NCBI GenBank assembly: GCA_024138015.1 | Contig: JAMXBB010000004.1 | Span: 13,928,462 to 13,992,461, forward strand | Length of the DNA: 64,000 nucleotides | Direction: 5' to 3' | Origin: Lumnitzera littorea | Lineage: Eukaryota; Streptophyta; Magnoliopsida; Myrtales; Combretaceae | Shown: positions 46,070-59,320 of the stretch, in pieces | How the letters are laid out: every line of letters starts with the position of its first letter | Position numbering within the stretch: position 1 is the stretch's first letter | The notes under the pieces: model-generated | Told to the model about the DNA's origin: nothing | What the model saw: only the letters and a program-made list of their open reading frames with translations | Database searches by the model: none | Program-made: the position numbers and the translations under genes

Positions 46070-47224
46070 TGCGATAATTGTGGAAGCAAAGAATGGCATT
46101 TTTTTTGGGAAGCACGCAAAGCTATTCTTTTCTTTCAAGTTTCTGTCTTGCTCTGTGCCTGTATTCTGTCTTCCCATTTGCTTCCTGGGGAAAGAAGAAA
46201 AGCATGATTGAGAAATGACACATTAAGAGCCTTTCTTTTCAAGCGTTGGCATAATTACAATTTACGTGTGAACAAAATGGCTTAACAAATTCTATCATAA
46301 TAAAATTCCACTACTCATTTTTACAATATTAATACTAGTGGTAAAAAGGCTATGATTCGAAACCGAGTGGTAAATTTCTATTTAATTACATTTTTATTCA
46401 ATATTGGAGTGTGGTTTAAAATTATACTTTGTACTCTCAAGCAATTTATCTTCGATAATGCATGAGATGTTGTATAAGTAAAGAGATCAGATCGTGTATG
46501 CCCGGTCTCAAAACCGTAAAACCAGTCTGGGTATCAGCTGATCAAACCGGGGTTTATTTCTCGCGAATAGGAAGGAGTGGCTGGAGAATATGTAGATCCT
46601 GCATTGATCTTAGAATAACCTGCTCCCAGGGGAGGAATAACTTCTAAGGTGAGAATGAGATGAAGCTGAGATGAAACCAACGTATGCTCATGAAATGCAG
46701 AAAAACTTGAACAAGCAGAAAAAAATGCAGAAGGGAAATGCACATGCTTATGACTCGTAGCTATTATCCAAGGAGCAAAGGGTTCGGCCATCCGAGCAAA
46801 CTGTAATGTTACAGCAGATCCTTGAGGAAATGAAGTCCCCTACCAAGCTGCAGTTCCATGTCAATGTTGCAAGTTATCGCAGGCAGAAAAATGAATGAAT
46901 TCATTTTTCCAGTGTATTCAGTTGCCTAAATGGCATAGTTCATTCAATAGGAAATACGGGGCATAAAAACTCCGTATAAATTCCATGACCTCCAGCTATA
47001 TCTAATATTGGGAGGCTTAATGCTAACAAGAACTATAATCTTGAGACCAGTCATGATTATAGCTGAAGACTGTTTTCAATTTTATTGCAGAATGGGGTGT
47101 AAAATGTAATTGTCACAGGAATCAAACTGACAAATCTTATCTCATCACAGGTATCCTCAAAGGCAATCCACATGATAAAACCTTGATCGCCATTTTAACA
47201 ACAGGATAAGGGAAAGTAGGTCCA
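46070..47224. other. Promoter of the RING-H2 gene and 3' flank of the ACLA gene
   Basis: No gene was recognised. The part next to 47224 is the 3' untranslated region of the ATP-citrate lyase gene. Short open frames at 46462-46791 overlap on both strands and show no domain. Confidence 0.4.
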
Positions 47225-50200
47225 TCAATTGGCCATGATGCACTCAATTGCCTGCTTGCAAATTCCCGTCATTGTCGCCTCAGGCCCATAAACCTGCAAC
47301 AAGATTGGTTAACTGGTGTAACCCATAGCAGTAAAATAATCGACAAGTTATTGAAAGTAGGGAACATCCCAACACCACTGGGTAGCTAACAACGTAAAAC
47401 GGAATACATTCAATATCCAAGGGGTTGAAAGACTAGGGAATACCTCAAGAGGAACTCCAAGTTCATCTCCAAGAGCACGCATCTTCACCAAACCAGTCTG
47501 ATAATTTGGACCTCCTCTTCTTACATATATGTGCATTCTGGCTGCTTTTAGCTTAGATTCCTTCAACATTATATAAAAGAGGCTATGAGCGGTCCAAGAG
47601 AAAATAGAAAGCTCTACAAGACATTATCATACATATCAACATAAGCATACTTTCTCTCTCAGGGCTCTTATAATTCCATTAAAAGTGGCTGCAACATCAG
47701 TGAAGTTAGCAATGCCCCCTCCAATCAAAAGGGCCCTCTTTCGACCGTCAGGGTTTGCAGTAGCACACTTGCAAAAAGAGAGATATCATTAAAAAAATGC
47801 CAAAAAACAGCAAAAATGTCCTTGTGTAATGAAACAAAATGTTTGGACGATAAATGCACAAGCCCTTACATCAATAACAACCCTAGCATATTGCAATACT
47901 TCTTCCTCATTTGGAGCTCCGCTGTACTCCGCATAATTACCAAGCTCTGATGCATAGCCCAAGTCTCCAACCTAAAATGATAGGTTTGTAAAAATACTCG
48001 GAAGTATTAAAAAATTATACAGAGAGAGAATGAAATGGCAAATAAATCAACTCATCAATGAAAAGAGAATTGAAGTTATATAGTGCATGCCAATGTACAA
48101 AATGTAGCAGCAACAGGAGGAAATGTGATCGAGGAAGAACAATTCATGGGGCACAATATGACTTACAGTGTCAGCATAGATAACACTTGCACCACCTCCA
48201 GCTACCATGGTCCAAATGCGTCCTTTAGGGTTCAGAACTGTGAATTTCAAGGACGCACTGGTCTGCAAGATCAACACGATGTTTATCATTCCTTGCCATG
48301 GATTCCATATTGAAGCTGGAATGCAGTGTATATTTTAATAATGAGAATGCAAAACAGTTCATTAAAATATTGAAAAGCTTGAATGTCCCATGATCTCAAA
48401 GTGCCAAAGTTTATTGAAACAAACAAACAGCTGTGACAGCAACTCATTAATTTTAATGCAGTTCAAAGGGGTTGTTTCCTGTGAAAACCGCTTAGATTCT
48501 CCTGACTGGACTGAAAGGCAAGATACTTTTGTGATCTCATGTTTAACTAAATTACATGAAGCAAATAGTTGTTGTGTACAATCAGTTGATTAAAGAAAAG
48601 GGTTCATGAGTTTTATACTTGATGCAAGATTTCCTAGTTTTTCATATTGACGTAAGAAGGTTAATGCACCTCAAAAAGATTAAGATCACTTGCATCCATT
48701 TGTCTAGGCAAGTTACGAATTTGCACACGAACAAGCATGAAACCAAACGTAAATCTGTTCGTATCAGAAATGCTTTTATGAGAACAAACTTGATGAACAC
48801 AGACACGTAAAACCTAATCACAAGAATAATTGCAAAAATCACACATCAAATGAACAAAAATAGTTAAAGCAGGAAACATGTTAGTTATTCATATGAAGGC
48901 ATGAATCCTTCCAAAAGAATTTATTGAAATTGGAAGCTCTACATTACAAATATTGAGGCTTTTAGAGAAAAGGTGCTGGCATCTAAAGAGTTCAACTACA
49001 ATCCAGCAAATAGATAGTAGCAAAGCATGAATAACTTCCAACTTACAGGAAAATTATAGATGCCATTATTCAAATGGAAAGAACATTGTGTAAACTGATG
49101 ATTTGGGTATGTCACAGAATCTATGAGATACCTTTTCATCCAAACCGTGAATGAAGCTTTCTGAAGGACTTAGGACTCTACCAAATGGCAAAGGAAATTC
49201 AATGTCTCCCCACCTGCAAAATTGAGGAAATAAATTATTAATGCAAATGTAAGAGGGAAGTGCTACATCTGACATAATTTCAACAGTGTGAGGATGCATA
49301 GGAAAGAGGTTCGTACTTATTAAAATTTTTGAAAGCAGCTGTATCATCCAGCTCTCCTCTCATATCCAAGGGATATGGCTCTCCATCAACAATTGTAAAT
49401 GGGTTCATCTCCAAGAAACTGAAGTCTAGATCTGTTTTTATAAATATATTCCCGGTAAGATTATTCCTAGAGTCATCTTGAGCTAACATCTAAACTTTCT
49501 GTTTTAAAACATGTTAATCTTTTTCAACCATCAACATTGCATACCCTGAAAAACAGAAAAAACTCCCTTTATGAAGTCCCCAATTTTTCCCCGGATCTGC
49601 AAGAAGAAAAACATGAATGTTTTAAAAAGAAACCCCTAAGACTTTAAAAAAGAAAAGCATATTACAAAGAATATCCCATGTTAACAATTTTATAGATGGT
49701 GAAAGCCCAGTGAAAGTAGAGATGATTTTATCTTCTGATTTTATCATAATATATATGGCACCCAGGTCATACAAACTTCTCAAGAAAGGAAGATTGATAG
49801 GACACAAATGAACCAACCTCCAAAGGAAGTGTTGCAATCAATGGAGCACAAGCCTCAATAGTCATGGTCTTCTCAGTTGGTAAAAATATAGTCTTAACCT
49901 GCATAATACAAATCCCACAATCATATTACAACTCACTCATATCAATAGGATAATTGGACCAACTTCAATAAAAATTTTGTTGGAGCAGTACCTTGTCCCA
50001 GTTCTCTTCAATTTCTATACCACCGCACTCTGAAAAATTTATAGTACATCCCAGCCTCTCAGATACAATGGAAAGATAAAACTCCTGATCATGAGGTACA
50101 AATGGCTCCACTATAAATGTTGTTACAGGTGCCTTGCAACCTCCCATTTCAACCTAAAAGCATTATGCAAACATAATCATATCAAAACATTATGCAAAAT

Positions 50201-52546
50201 CTAGTTACTAAAAATGAGTCCTAGCCTGCATCCAAGCTCACTCCCTCGTGGTATAACTTGCCTATCGAAACAACTTTGTTCCACTACTTACTCACAGAAA
50301 GTGCAAGAGAAGAAAATGCGTACACTTGCACTCGAATTAGTCATACAATAAAAGTAGTTGAACTGACCTTAATAACATGAATAGCAGAAGATAATCTGTA
50401 ATAAAAAGTGCCTCATGAGAACATAGTTTTCGAAATATTGAAGCTTTCACTAAAACATTCATAATTGTATAAAATAAATAAATAATAAGTTACTTGGCAA
50501 AGTCTATCATTCTTATCAATTCAAGTTTATTTCTACTTCATTTTTCTCAACTAAATTATATTTGTCTATGGAAGGTCTGCTTTGTTGTAGGATCACTGGT
50601 AACAGCAACATAAATAATAAGTTACTTGGCAAAGTCTATCATTCTTATCAATTCAAGTTTATTTCTAGTTCATTTTTCTCAACTAAATTATTTTTATGTG
50701 TATGGAAGGTCTGCTGTGTTGTAGGATCACTGGTAACAGCAACAAGAAAAGAACAAAACATGGCATTACTCAGGAATTTGATATCAGATCTATAACCTCA
50801 ACACCAAGGCGTTCTTTGACAAATTGAGCAACCTGTGCCATATCTATATTGAGACCTACAAGACCACTCTTGCCTCGTTTCCCGAAAAGCATATCTGGTT
50901 TCACTACCAACCGTGTGGAGGACAGCCATGTCTCTTTGTTAACTAACTCTGTAAAATCTGTTAATTCTGTCACCTGTTTCCAACAAAAACAAATGAATTT
51001 ATATCTTTAAAGAGAAATAGATTGTAAAGATATCACCAAAAGCCCCTCCTCTTTGGCAGTATAGGAGCATATCATAATTGAACTAGCTTCCTCACAATGC
51101 ATGAAGAACCTATAAAACACATGCACCAATTAAGTCTACTTACTGAGTAGATGCTCCAATTGTGAATTTAAATATTTAAAGAGAAATAGATTGTAAACAT
51201 AGCACACAAAGCTATTCTTTCTCCCTCCTTTTTGGCGGTAAAAGTACAAAACATAATTGGACTAACTTCCTCTAGATACAAGAACAACCTATGAAATGAA
51301 TGCACCAATTAAGTCTACTTGCTTTAAGTAGATGGCCTGAAAAATGGCCTTGCTGAAAACTGATCAAAGGTTAATCAAGGGCATACTAGAGTTTGCCCCA
51401 GTGAGATTTTCAAGAGGGAATTTCAACCAAAATTACGTCAGTACCATGCAATGGTTGAATATCAACTGGAAACATTCTACAGCACAATCAAGAGTCATAC
51501 CAAGTTAACAACTTATAATCATATAAAAAATATAGTGTCTCATTTTGAAAGTTCGTCACATAGCCCCATCATATTTAAAACTGTTAGCAAGTCACCAGGC
51601 TCTTGCTATCCATAATCACGAAATCCACAATTTCAAATCCATTTGTCTATTTCATAAAATTCATGATCAATGCGTTAAAACTAGTTTCTTCATCAAGTAC
51701 AGTTAATGAGAATCGCACATGGTGGTCCAAGGATTGGTGGTTCTCCATCGATTTGTAACAAAGGGTAATGAAGCCTCTTTCCTCTACCACTCCATCAGTC
51801 AAATAACACAAGGATGGTCTAAGAACTAATCAGGTACTCGTCAACAAAGCCATTATAAATTATACAATGAATCTAGAAAAGCAAACAAGTTAGACAGCAA
51901 ATTTTCCTTCCAAGTTCCCTTTTTCTTTCGGCTTTTAAGCTTGGGCCGTTTTAAATACACCCAACACTACTCACCAGGTGTAGCTAAACAACTAAACTCC
52001 TAAATCACATCTTCTGTTCAGTCCTTACAACTTTTAAGAATACCACAAACCTCTCATCTCGTCGCTGCTATTTACATGCATATTTTCAAAAGACATGTAT
52101 CAATCACTGCACGCTTTATAAATTTAAGAGTCTATCTACACCCAGGAATATTTTTGGTCAGACATGATTTTCGGATACTAAGATTTAAAGTCAAGAAGGA
52201 AACAGCCCAGACCGTAAACTAAGATCCCTAAGCAATCACTTAGAGGAAAGGAAGTTGCCAAGTGATTCACCGAAACGACGGTGTACTTGCAATTATCCAA
52301 TTTTTTTTTTTAACTTGCTTTTTTACTTTTTCATCCAAGTTGCAGTGACAAAGAACAAAAAACATCAAAATCTAATTTTTTACGATCGTATCATCACAAA
52401 TAACAACAGTTTGATCAAGTTAAACAGAGAAGAAGTTGGTGTTGGACCTGCGCAGATTGAATAGGGAGTTGGATACCAGCGAGGCGTTTCAAGTGATGCT
52501 TGAGAAGTTTCTTAGCATCGTACTCTCGAATCTTCTTCCTCGCCAT
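47225..52546 (-). CDS. ACLA: ATP-citrate synthase (lyase) alpha chain, subunit A, 12 exons, 422 aa
   Basis: Exons: 52448-52546, 50797-50973, 49992-50153, 49818-49898, 49545-49596, 49317-49431, 49132-49213, 48167-48262, 47870-47971, 47651-47767, 47444-47560, 47225-47293. All junctions are GT-AG and in frame (1269 bases, TGA stop). The protein starts MARKKIREYDAKKLLKHHL and ends with GICKQAIECIMAN. It carries the ATP-grasp-type and citrate-binding parts of the plant A subunit (VVKPDMLFGKRGKSGLVGLN, EPFVPHDQEFYLSIVSERLG, LDFSFLEMNPFTIVDGEPYP, GRIWTMVAGGGASVIYADT). The length equals that of plant ACLA. With ACLB it forms the cytosolic complex that splits citrate with CoA and ATP into acetyl-CoA and oxaloacetate, supplying elongation of fatty acids, isoprenoids and flavonoids. 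ACLB is not in the window. Introns 1 and 2 hold local tandem duplications. Confidence 0.96.
50478..50741. repeat. Tandem duplication of about 130 bp in ACLA intron 2
   Basis: The block with AAGTTACTTGGCAAAGTC, then TTCAAGTTTATTTCTA, and GGATCACTGGTAACAGC occurs at about 50481-50610 and again at 50613-50741 with few differences. Confidence 0.85.
50998..51340. repeat. Tandem duplication of about 170 bp in ACLA intron 1
   Basis: TTTAAAGAGAAATAGATTGT followed later by TGCACCAATTAAGTCTACTT appears at 51007-51141 and again at 51175-51320. The copies are more diverged than the pair in intron 2. Confidence 0.8.
51341..52447. other. Remainder of ACLA intron 1
   Basis: About 1.1 kb of intron with no gene or repeat recognised. 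A T run lies at about 52302-52315. Confidence 0.5.
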
Positions 52547-53270
52547 GTTCAGTTCTGTTCAGTTCAGTCTTTAACGTCCTGCGCAATCCCGTTTTCTCCC
52601 GGCTTCTTTATCAGTTGTGACTTGTGTGTATGTGTCGTGCTTGGTGTCAGATGGTGGTGATGATGATTATACGGTGGGCGTGTGTGTTTAACGTGGTTTG
52701 GGTTGGTGGGAGTTGAGAAATACGGGAAATGATTTTTATTTCTAGAAAATCTCCCGGGATGTGAGGTTTTGGTTAAGATATCGAGTCATCAATAACTCAA
52801 CAACCAAGTCTCCATCCAACTAGTTCAATATGACTTGACCATAAAACGGGCACAAAGTTAGTCCTTTCTTTTATGATTTAGATTGAGCCGTTTATCTAAT
52901 GTATAGATATTAAATTATAAAAACTAAATTACACATTAAATTGTCAAAATCTCAAAATACATTTGTTGTGCATTTATTTCTCAACTAATGAATCCAATTC
53001 TTACTAACTCACATTTATAGCTACCTTTTAAAACCCAATTGACGCAATTAGTCCAATCCGACTTCTATCTAGTTTTCCAAATTAGAATGTGCAAATTATT
53101 TTTCTAAAGAATAAAAATAACTTAGATAAAAAAAATATAAACTATAAAAAATTTCAATTTTCAAATATTAAGATGGTAGATAATCTTATCAATTTGCAAA
53201 TAAATATGAAATACATCTTACTATTTTTATTGCCCCAATTTCAACCTCAAATTAACCCTTTTAACCTTTG
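52547..53270. other. 5' flank of the ACLA gene
   Basis: Leader and promoter region of ACLA followed by AT-rich sequence. The left border of the second Tat element could not be set, so part of this stretch may belong to its 5' LTR. Confidence 0.4.
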
Positions 53271-53279
53271 ACCCCTCAT

Positions 53280-53878
53280 CATCTCAAGTTAAACTTTCAA
53301 TCAAGATCTAGCAACATTAGTATAATTATTATTTAATACTACTAATAGGGTATTTTAAACATGAGCTCTCCAAGCCTACCCCAATCTAATAAGTCTTATG
53401 ACCTATGACAAACCACCATCGACCTAAACTTTAAATATAACCTATCAAGTTATGAGAGTCCTTTAACAGCTAGAAGACTTTAGATAAAGTAAAAAAATTA
53501 AGTCAAACAACTGACTCCTATACTTACGAACCACGTTAGATATGGTGACCTAACTCTCCAATACTTACAGATTGACCCAACTCTCCAATACTTGCAAATA
53601 TGGCTCTATCCTCTAACTTTTTCTAATTACCAACTCCACTTCTCTATAAAAATAAGGCTAACACCTAATGGCAACCTACTTAACACTTTGCACATTTAAA
53701 CCTATATACTGCTTTTGAATACTCGTACTCTCTAAAAACTTGACTAATTTAAATATCAGAGTAGCTATATCGGACAATATCCTAGCGCCCCCTCACTATG
53801 CTCTTTTTTACAGGCTTATTCACTTACGTAAAGTCCAATATCACTCAAATATATACCAACAAATATTTTGAGATGACA
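53280..53878 (+). repeat. 5' LTR of the second Tat element (left border uncertain)
   Basis: The right end is ...GATGACA, two bases before the primer-binding site. TCTATAAAAATAAGG at 53643-53657 is the likely TATA box. The start is unknown. Confidence 0.45.
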
Positions 53879-53880
53879 TT

Positions 53881-53898
53881 TGGTGCTGTTTGTAGGAA
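53881..53898 (+). other. Primer-binding site of the second Tat element
   Basis: TGGTGCTGTTTGTAGGAA follows the LTR end by two bases. It looks like a mutated TGGCGCCGTCTGTGGGAA, a common primer site of plant Ty3/gypsy elements, and differs from that of the 16.3-kb element. Confidence 0.6.
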
Positions 53899-53950
53899 AT
53901 CGATCCAATTTCCTATCCAATCACACTAAACACCCTCCCAAATACTACCA

Positions 53951-55380
53951 ACATGTCTTGTGCTAATAACCTTGAAAACCATTAGTTGGTGAATAACCAA
54001 CTTGTCGAGAACTAGTCCTTACCAAGGGAAATGCCGAAGGAGTGCCTAAAGCACTCTAAGCACTTGGTTGAGGAGTTTGTTGCCCAAAATAGGCTGCTCC
54101 GTGCTCGCCTCAAGGAATCTGAGAGGCATAATGCACAAACTCGCCCACAAGAAGCTTCTGATACTCACACTAAGCAAAATAACCACCAACAATAGTAGCA
54201 AAATGTTAAGGATTAGCAACCTAATCCCCTAGAATAGTAACAACCAGTAAGGTTTGCAACTACCCTTAATTAAGCACTGGCTGGCAATGAGCAAGTGGCC
54301 AACTCCCATGGAGCACCAGTACACTCTACAGCCCGTCTTGCTCATCTAGTAAGCAATGCCAACCTTAATGAGCTCCACATAATCATAAGAAGGCTCTTCT
54401 AGTAATAGGAGAGCAAGGTAGCTAACAACATCGAGCTAATTGCCAGCAACAAGACCCCTTTCACTAAGAGTATCCAAGATAAAGTGTTACCTCTTAATAG
54501 CAAACTTCCTACCATTAACTAATATGACGGTAAAGGTGACCCTAATGATCACCTCTTCCACTTCCACATCCTCATAAACCTTCATGACCATGGGGATGCG
54601 ATTCTATGCAAGGATTTCCTAGGTATGCTGAGGAAAGCAACTCGGATATGATTTAACCACTTGCCTGAAAACTCCATCAACTCCTTTTACGAGCCGACAC
54701 AAAGGTTTAGCCTCCACTTCAGGGCTAACATGCCCCTATCTAAGGACACATTGTCCCTGCATCTAATTAGGTAGAGTAAAAGCGAAACTCTACGTAAATT
54801 TGTGGCTTGATTCAATAATGTAGTAGTCAAGATCCCTTAGTTAGATGAGGGAGTAGCTATACTATTGCATAGTTTGGCATTAGACCTTTGGGAGACTTTT
54901 TCCAATAGCTTACGAATAGCAAACCAAAGACTTGGCTGATTTCTAGAACAAGGTATAGAAATACATGGACTAGGAGGACAACATTTACACCATACACGAT
55001 GCCGTATGATGCCGACTAAGAGAGGTCAAGCGAAAGGGACAAGGAAAGATTGTCCATAAAAGATCACCTCAACAGCAAGGCGTCAAGCAAGGTAAAGGGG
55101 GACGACTCAAGCGGTAAGAAGTGTCATGCAAAGCCGAATGAAACCCCCTCCCCCCTCTCATTTACACGCGACACACCCTTCTAAACTGACTTATCGCCTT
55201 GGTCTATTCTAAGGTGCAGCATAAAGGCCTACTACAAAAGCCTACCAAAATGAAGGCTAACCCCAATCATCATGGAACAGTTGAAACTCAAACAAGTATT
55301 ATCAGTTCCATGATAACTATGGCCACACCCCTGACAAATGCTTCTAGCTAAAAAATGCAATTGAGTATGCTATTCAATAA
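53951..55380 (+). pseudogene. gag of the second Tat element (broken)
   Basis: Starts with ATG at 53951 (MSCANNLENH) and has a charged coiled-coil-like part (EEFVAQNRLLRARLKESERH). The gag core reads GDPNDHLFHFHILI, LCKDFLGMLRKATRI and LPENSINSFYEPTQRFSLHF at about 54530-54720. A zinc-knuckle-like FHDNYGHTPDKCF lies near 55310. Many stops are present. Confidence 0.7.
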
Positions 55381-55559
55381 GACTTCTTTGGTGAATATGC
55401 GTCCCAGTAAAGAAACAACAACAACAATAAAGATAAGGTGCTTTGAAGGCAGCGAACCGAGGGCATCCGAGTAGAGCAGAATGATGACTGTCGTAATGAC
55501 CAAGCCATCAACAGCATTATAAACATAATTGTTAGGGGGCTACACCTTAGGAGTCGACC

Positions 55560-55840
55560 GAACACCAACAGCCCAACTAACCCATCCAAGGTGTTGGCAA
55601 TCATGATGCCCTGGTTAGCAAAGATGAAGTCATATTACCATAATCTCATTGGCTTCAATAGGAGTACTGTCCAAGCTAAGAGAATCATCACTCTTGATAT
55701 GGAACTTAGAGACAATGATAATGTTGCACAAAAACCAATAGAGTTCATCATGATCAACTGCTCATCCCCCTACAACGCTCTCTTAGGACAATCAAGTTTG
55801 AATGTGTCTAGGTCGTCACCTCATCCCTTTACCTAAAGGC
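55560..55840 (+). pseudogene. Protease region of the second Tat element
   Basis: The frame 55591-55836 contains YYHNLIGFNRSTVQAKRIIT and IEFIMINCSSPYNALLGQSS, the distal part of plant Ty3/gypsy retropepsins (the ...YNALLGR-L pattern). The active-site aspartate region upstream could not be read clearly. Confidence 0.6.
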
Positions 55841-56189
55841 TAAATTCTTGAACCCTACAGGGGTGAGAGTTTGTAGATGTAACTAAAAGCTCTCCCAATA
55901 GCTCTATGTCAAGGTTGCTAAAGCCAATAGAGTTTTTGCTCTAGAGACCAGCCTATAGAAAAAGCTAACTGAGAGAGGTGAGTCAGGCGAAAAAATTAAA
56001 GAAGTGTAAATTGGTCCTTCTCCCGACCAGACTACTAAGGTCAAGATTGATATTTCTTCCAAGATGAAAGAAGAGATAGTTGCCCTCCTACAAGCCAACT
56101 TAGATAGGTTTGCTTAGATAGTATCAGACATTCTCAAGATCTCGTTCGACTTAACAACCCATGGCCTCAATATTAACTCTACTACATAG

Positions 56190-57300
56190 CCTATCAAAGG
56201 CACTTTACCCTAGAGAAGTAAGCCGCAATTGAGAAAGAAGTGCAGAAGCTACTTAAGGCTGACTTTGTGAAGGGGGAGAAGTACCCGACCTAACTAGCAA
56301 ACATAGTGTTTGTCAAGAAGAAGTCCGAGAAGTGGTGTATGTGTGTTAATTATACTAGCCTCAACAAAGCTTACTTGAAAGATTGTTTCCTTCTCCCCGA
56401 GATCGATCAACTGGTCAACTCCATTTCAAGGTATGCCTTGTTAAGCTTTATGGACATCTTCTTGCACTAAACCAAATAAAGATGAACCCGAAGGATAAAT
56501 CCCATGCCTCTTTTATCACCGATTTCGACACATACTACTATACTATCATTCCTTTCAACCTCAAAAATATCGGCCTAACATATTAATGAATAATGATGAA
56601 GTTGTTTAAACCCCAAATTGGGCACAACATGGAGGTATATGTCGACGACATGATTGTCAAGAGTAAGTAGCCCAGCGATCATCTTAAGAACCTCCAAGAA
56701 GCCTTCGACCATTTAAAAAGACATAACATGAAGTTAAACCCCCACAAATGCGTGTTTAAGGTCCGCTAGAGTAAATTTCTTGGCTTTCTAGTCACCTAGA
56801 AGGGTATTGAGGCAAACCTTAAAAAGATACGTGCCATTAGGGATATGAAGCCCCTTACCTCGATCCGAGACATACAAAAGTTCATTGATATGGTGGCTAC
56901 ACTAAGCAAGTTTGTCTCTAAGAGCATAGATAGATGCGATGAGTTCTTCAAAATCCTCAAGAATCTTAAGGGCTTTAAATGGACTCTTAAGAGCGTAATA
57001 GTCTTCAAGCAACTACAAGACTTCCCCACACACCCTCCTATCCTCTCTAAGCCTATTCATGGGGAAGACTTATATTTGTACATGGTCGTAAGCAATTAAG
57101 CACTCTCATTTGTACTGGTTAGAGCAAAATGGAGAGAGCACAAGCTTATATACTATGTCAACTATATATTTTTAGGGCTTGAAGTCAAGTACACTTGAGC
57201 AGAAAAGTTTGCCCTAACCATCATTATCTCAACATGTCGGCTAAAACCCTACTTCTAGGCATATCAAATCATTATGCTTATAGCTAGCCACTACGTACTA
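56190..57300 (+). pseudogene. Reverse transcriptase and RNase H of the second Tat element
   Basis: RT pieces: KWCMCVNYTSLNKAYLKD, FLLPEIDQLVNS, MEVYVDDMIVKS (catalytic DD) and KGIEANLKK. The frame 56845-57099 holds the thumb (LTSIRDIQKFIDMVATLSKF). RNase H follows with KFALTIIISTCRLKPYF at about 57210. Frameshifts and stops interrupt throughout. Confidence 0.75.
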
Positions 57301-57416
57301 TGCTATAGAAGCCGGATGCATCTGGACTAATGGTGAAGTATGCAATAGAGCTGAACGCATAGGAAATTTAGTATCAGCCACAAACAGCCTATAAGGCACA
57401 ATTTGCTACCAACTTT

Positions 57417-57920
57417 GTGGTTAAATATACAAGAGAGGAGGAAGCACTGCTAGGGGACAACAAATCCATATGGACTCTCTACGTTGATAGATCATCTACC
57501 TCAAGGGGTGGAGGTATGAGTCTCATTTTAACTAGACAATACAAGATCACATTTTGCTATGCCCTCAAGTTCGAGTTCAACACTAGTAACAAAGAATCCG
57601 AATACTGGGCCTTGACAACCAGTCTCAAGTTAGCCAAGGAGATTAGTATAGAGCATCTATAAGTGTTATCAAACTTTATGCTAGTTGTCCAGTAAGTCTG
57701 AGGTAAACATAAGGCTAAGGATGACACTACGATAAGGTACTTAGAGAAGGTGAAGAGCCTTCTAGCTGAGTTTCCTTCATAGACAATTACAAAGATCTCC
57801 CAACTCAAAAAATTAATAGCAAATTGGCTATGTAAGCTCACCTCTATGGAGACACAAAAGCCTGAGGTGAAGGATAAGAAGATCTTCATTAAGTACTTCT
57901 CGAAGAAGAGCATAACTCAA
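57417..57920 (+). pseudogene. Second RNase H domain of the second Tat element
   Basis: IWTLYVDRSSTSRGGGMSLI, then FEFNTSNKESEYWALTTSLK and later RYLEKVKSLLAEF mark the extra RNase H of the Tat lineage. The usual D-G-S start is altered to DRSS. Confidence 0.7.
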
Positions 57921-58009
57921 GGCTTGGCAAAAGTCTTAAAGCTAACAACATAAACACTAGAGCCAAGTTGGATGGATCCCATCTAGAGTTATTTGGAGCA
58001 GGGTACACT

Positions 58010-59145
58010 CCCCAAAGATAAGAGAAAGGAAAAAAAGATGAAATACCATGCCAGCAACTGTACATTAGTCGATGGCATTCTATATCGTAAAAGAGTCAGC
58101 CTCCCCTTACTCAAATACCTTAAAAAAATGAGGGCATGTGCATCATAGAAGAGCTATACGCTGGAATGTACAATAACTACATTCAATCCCAAGCCCTTTA
58201 CATTCGAGCTCTATGTCTCGGATATTATTGGTTGGCCATGAGGCAAGATGCTAAGGCCATAGCCCAAAAGTAACCCCAATGCTAGGAGTACACCCCTATT
58301 AGTTACACCCCTAGCAACAATCTCTAACTCCTGACCAATTCGTAGCCTTTTTCCTAGTGGAGCATAGACATTTTCAATACCTTCCTCAAGGCCTCGAGAA
58401 GCAGGCAGTTCATTATCATTACCATTGACTACTTTACTAAGAAGGTCAAAGCCGAAGCTGTGACAAAGATTATTGAAAGTAACGTTGAATCTTTTGCTCG
58501 GAATAACATCCTCTCCCTATTTAGGGTCTCTTATGCCCTCATCATGGATAATGGGCGACAGTTCGATAACCCCAAATTCAAATAATTATGCACCAAGCAC
58601 CACATCACATCGTACTATATGTCGGTTTCCTACCTTCAATCGAATAGTTAGGTCGAAGTATCCAATCGAGTCATCCTCGAAAACTTAAAGAAGAGAATGG
58701 ACCGCGCTTAGGGCTCTTGGGCAGACAAGTTACCCAACATTTTGTGTAGGCATAAGACTACCCACTGTACTTCCACAGGCGAAACCCGTTTTTGCCTAGC
58801 ATTTGGGTTGAAGGCAGTCCTCTCCATTGAGCTAAAGCTTCTTAACATCCAGACTCAAAGCTTCAATGCTATCCTCAATGAGTCCTTACTATAAGCTAGC
58901 GTCGATATTATCAAAGAAATCAAAGACCTTACTACAACTCAAGTAACTACTAACTAATACTACGCTACCAGATATTATGATTAGAAGGTCAGACATAAAG
59001 AATTTAAGGTAAGTGACTTAGTCTGCCGAAAGCTAAAAGCTACAAGTTCATTAGAAGGACAAGGTAAGTTGGCCCCCAGCTGAGAAGACTCGGCTAGAGT
59101 TAGAGAAAACTTGGGGAATAGTGCATATAGATTAGAATGACTTGA
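58010..59145 (+). pseudogene. Integrase of the second Tat element
   Basis: Pieces of the core are visible: WSIDIFNTFLKASRSRQFII with DYFTKKVKAEAV, then HHITSYYMSVSYLQSN, VEVSNRVILENLKKRMDRA, SWADKLPNILC and ETRFCLAFGLKAVL. The end has DLVCRKLKATSS. Several stops are present. Confidence 0.75.
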
Positions 59146-59320
59146 TGGCAAGCTCATTTCGCATACATGGAATGTTGATAACCTTTGGCTTTATTTTGAT
59201 TAATGTACATTCTGTAAATCATTTCACAAATTATGAATGAAAGTTCATTTCTCATATGAGCAGTCTATGTTTACTCTTTTCTCGTATAAAGTCTTAACCT
59301 TAAATAGTGAACAAACCCAT

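Noticed and set aside
46462..46791. Open frames on both strands between the RING-H2 and ACLA genes
   Set aside because: No domain, no coding bias, and the two frames overlap antisense to each other.
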